This document shows positions 62,899-64,000 of a stretch of 64,000 bases of DNA, one piece after another. A model generated the notes under the pieces. That model saw only the letters and a program-made list of their open reading frames with translations. It had not been told where the DNA came from and searched no databases. This stretch comes from Dongia_A sp039808885. GTDB lineage: Bacteria > Pseudomonadota > Alphaproteobacteria > Dongiales > Dongiaceae. The DNA is taken from assembly GCA_039808885.1 (NCBI GenBank), contig JBDHTX010000022.1, forward strand, positions 1 to 64,000, written 5' to 3'. The position numbers were made by a program, and so were the translations under genes. Positions within the stretch are counted from its first letter, which is position 1. The number at the start of each line of letters is the position of its first letter.

Positions 62899-64000
62899 AT
62901 GGGGAAAGCCGCAGCACCTGATCTGATCGTCTTCAACGCCGACATCCGCAGCATGGACGCCTTGCAGCCGCGCGCTCGGGCCATCGCGGTGCGCGACGGC
63001 CGCGTGCTGGCGCTGGGCGACGACGCGGCGATCCGCGCCCTCGGCAATGGCCGGACGCGGGCGATCGATGCCGGCGGGCGGCTGATGCTGCCCGGATTCC
63101 AGGACACCCATATCCATCTGCAGGACAGCGGCACCGGCTTCTGCACCAGCGTCAACCTGGAGGAGACGCGCACAATCGCGGAGCTGCAGCGGGCCATCCG
63201 CGATTTCGCCGCCAGCCGGCCGGACGATCCCTGGGTGCGCGGCGTCGGCTGGTATTCCGGCGTTTTCGGCGAGCACAACCTCAATCGCCAGGTGCTGGAC
63301 GAGGCGGTGCCGGACCGGCCGGTCTATATCTACGCCTCCGACGGGCACAATGCCGCGATCAACTCGCGGGGCTGCGAGCTGGTCGGGTTGGCCAAGGGCA
63401 CGCCCGATCCGCCGAACGGCCATTTCGTGCTGGATTCCGCGGGCGTGCCGACCGGCCTGCTCTACGAGGACGCGCTCGACTGGGTGCGCGGCCGCATGCC
63501 GAAGCGCGGCGACGCCGACTACGCCAACGGCGTGCGCCACGGCCAGGCGCTGTGCAACCGGCACGGCATCACCGGCGTGCTCGACGCCATGGTGTTCGAG
63601 CGCCACATGCGCGTCTACAAGGGCCTGGATGAAGCGGGCGGGCTCAGCGTGCGGGTGCGCGCCACCGCCAAGGTCTTCCCCGAGGAGACCGTCCCCGACG
63701 CCGTCGCGCGATTGCAGGCGCTGCGCCGGGATTATCGCACGCCGATGGTGGAGATGCACTCCGCCAAGTTCTTCCTCGACGGCGTTCTGGAGAACCGCAC
63801 CGCCGTGATGATCGACGACTATTCGGACGCGGCCGGCGGCAATGCGGCGCTGATGTTCGACCGCGAGCACCTGGAACGGCTGTTCGTCGCCTGCGACGCG
63901 GCGCGGTTCCAGATCCACGTCCATGTCATCGGCGACGGCGCCACGCGCATCGCCTTCGACTGCCTGGAGGCGGCGCGCAAAGCCAACGGCGCCTGGCCCA
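62899..64000 (+). CDS. YtcJ-type amidohydrolase (3' truncated)
   Basis: First 367 residues of a metal-dependent amidohydrolase of the YtcJ/DUF3604-like exoenzyme group. The N-terminal metal-binding motif is LPGFQDTHIHLQDSG, preceded by the beta-rich composite domain start PDLIVFNADIRSMDALQPRARAIAVRDGRVLALG. Later FFLDGVLENRTAVMIDDYSD and IHVHVIGDGATRIAFDCLEAA match the family's metal and substrate regions. ATG at 62899 follows AAGGCAGG. It runs off the right edge with no stop. Members hydrolyse N-acylated or ring amides; substrate unknown. Confidence 0.9.
   Translation, partial: MGKAAAPDLIVFNADIRSMDALQPRARAIAVRDGRVLALGDDAAIRALGNGRTRAIDAGGRLMLPGFQDTHIHLQDSGTGFCTSVNLEETRTIAELQRAIRDFAASRPDDPWVRGVGWYSGVFGEHNLNRQVLDEAVPDRPVYIYASDGHNAAINSRGCELVGLAKGTPDPPNGHFVLDSAGVPTGLLYEDALDWVRGRMPKRGDADYANGVRHGQALCNRHGITGVLDAMVFERHMRVYKGLDEAGGLSVRVRATAKVFPEETVPDAVARLQALRRDYRTPMVEMHSAKFFLDGVLENRTAVMIDDYSDAAGGNAALMFDREHLERLFVACDAARFQIHVHVIGDGATRIAFDCLEAARKANGAWP

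Overview
The window comes from a G+C-rich alphaproteobacterial chromosome. Third codon positions are almost always G or C. The housekeeping genes (rpoH behind an rluD-type gene, purA beside hisZ, a DUF1127 protein, PAS_5-like proteins, FixJ-type regulators) suggest a Rhodospirillales-like or related lineage. That placement is inferred from gene content and not from a phylogenetic marker.

1-10.1 kb is transport and catabolism. Two permeases of a spermidine/putrescine-type ABC importer run off the left edge. Facing them is a tight seven-gene minus-strand operon: hyuB, a periplasmic binding protein, livG, livF, livH, livM and hyuA. It looks like a dedicated importer joined to a two-subunit hydantoinase/oxoprolinase-type enzyme. 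10.4-17.3 kb holds an MFS exporter, a thioredoxin-fold protein, a PAS protein, an ABC exporter, an ABC-2 pair and a small lipoprotein operon. 17.5-24.6 kb holds an aminotransferase with a divergent GntR regulator, an unusual protein joining a trypsin-like protease to a zinc phospholipase C/S1-P1 nuclease-like domain, a hydroxypyruvate isomerase-like protein, a DUF1428 protein and a bicupin.

24.6-27.1 kb is a compositionally foreign islet of three coupled, unrecognised genes, lying directly off the 3' end of a tRNA-Glu(CTC). From 27.3 to 47.7 kb the genes are mostly core: a PAS histidine kinase, threonine aldolase, RluD-type pseudouridine synthase, RpoH, a degenerate protein kinase, a DUF3857/transglutaminase protein, purA, hisZ, PhzF, LysE, PaiB, and a MocR regulator with azlCD.

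47.8-58.9 kb is a signalling and surface region: a PAS protein, a FixJ-type regulator, a stand-alone receiver, a FecR-domain protein, an OmpA lipoprotein and a CHASE2 histidine kinase. A giant RTX protein of about 1806 residues follows, made almost wholly of calcium-binding repeats. 58.9-64 kb holds ornithine carbamoyltransferase, glmM, a small DUF6968-like protein, a glutathione S-transferase and a truncated YtcJ-type amidohydrolase.

Two kinds of intergenic inverted-repeat element are scattered through the window. No CRISPR array, insertion sequence or rRNA gene was seen. The best candidates for undescribed biology are the protease/PLC-like fusion (19.9-22.1 kb) and the three-gene islet at the tRNA (24.8-27.0 kb).
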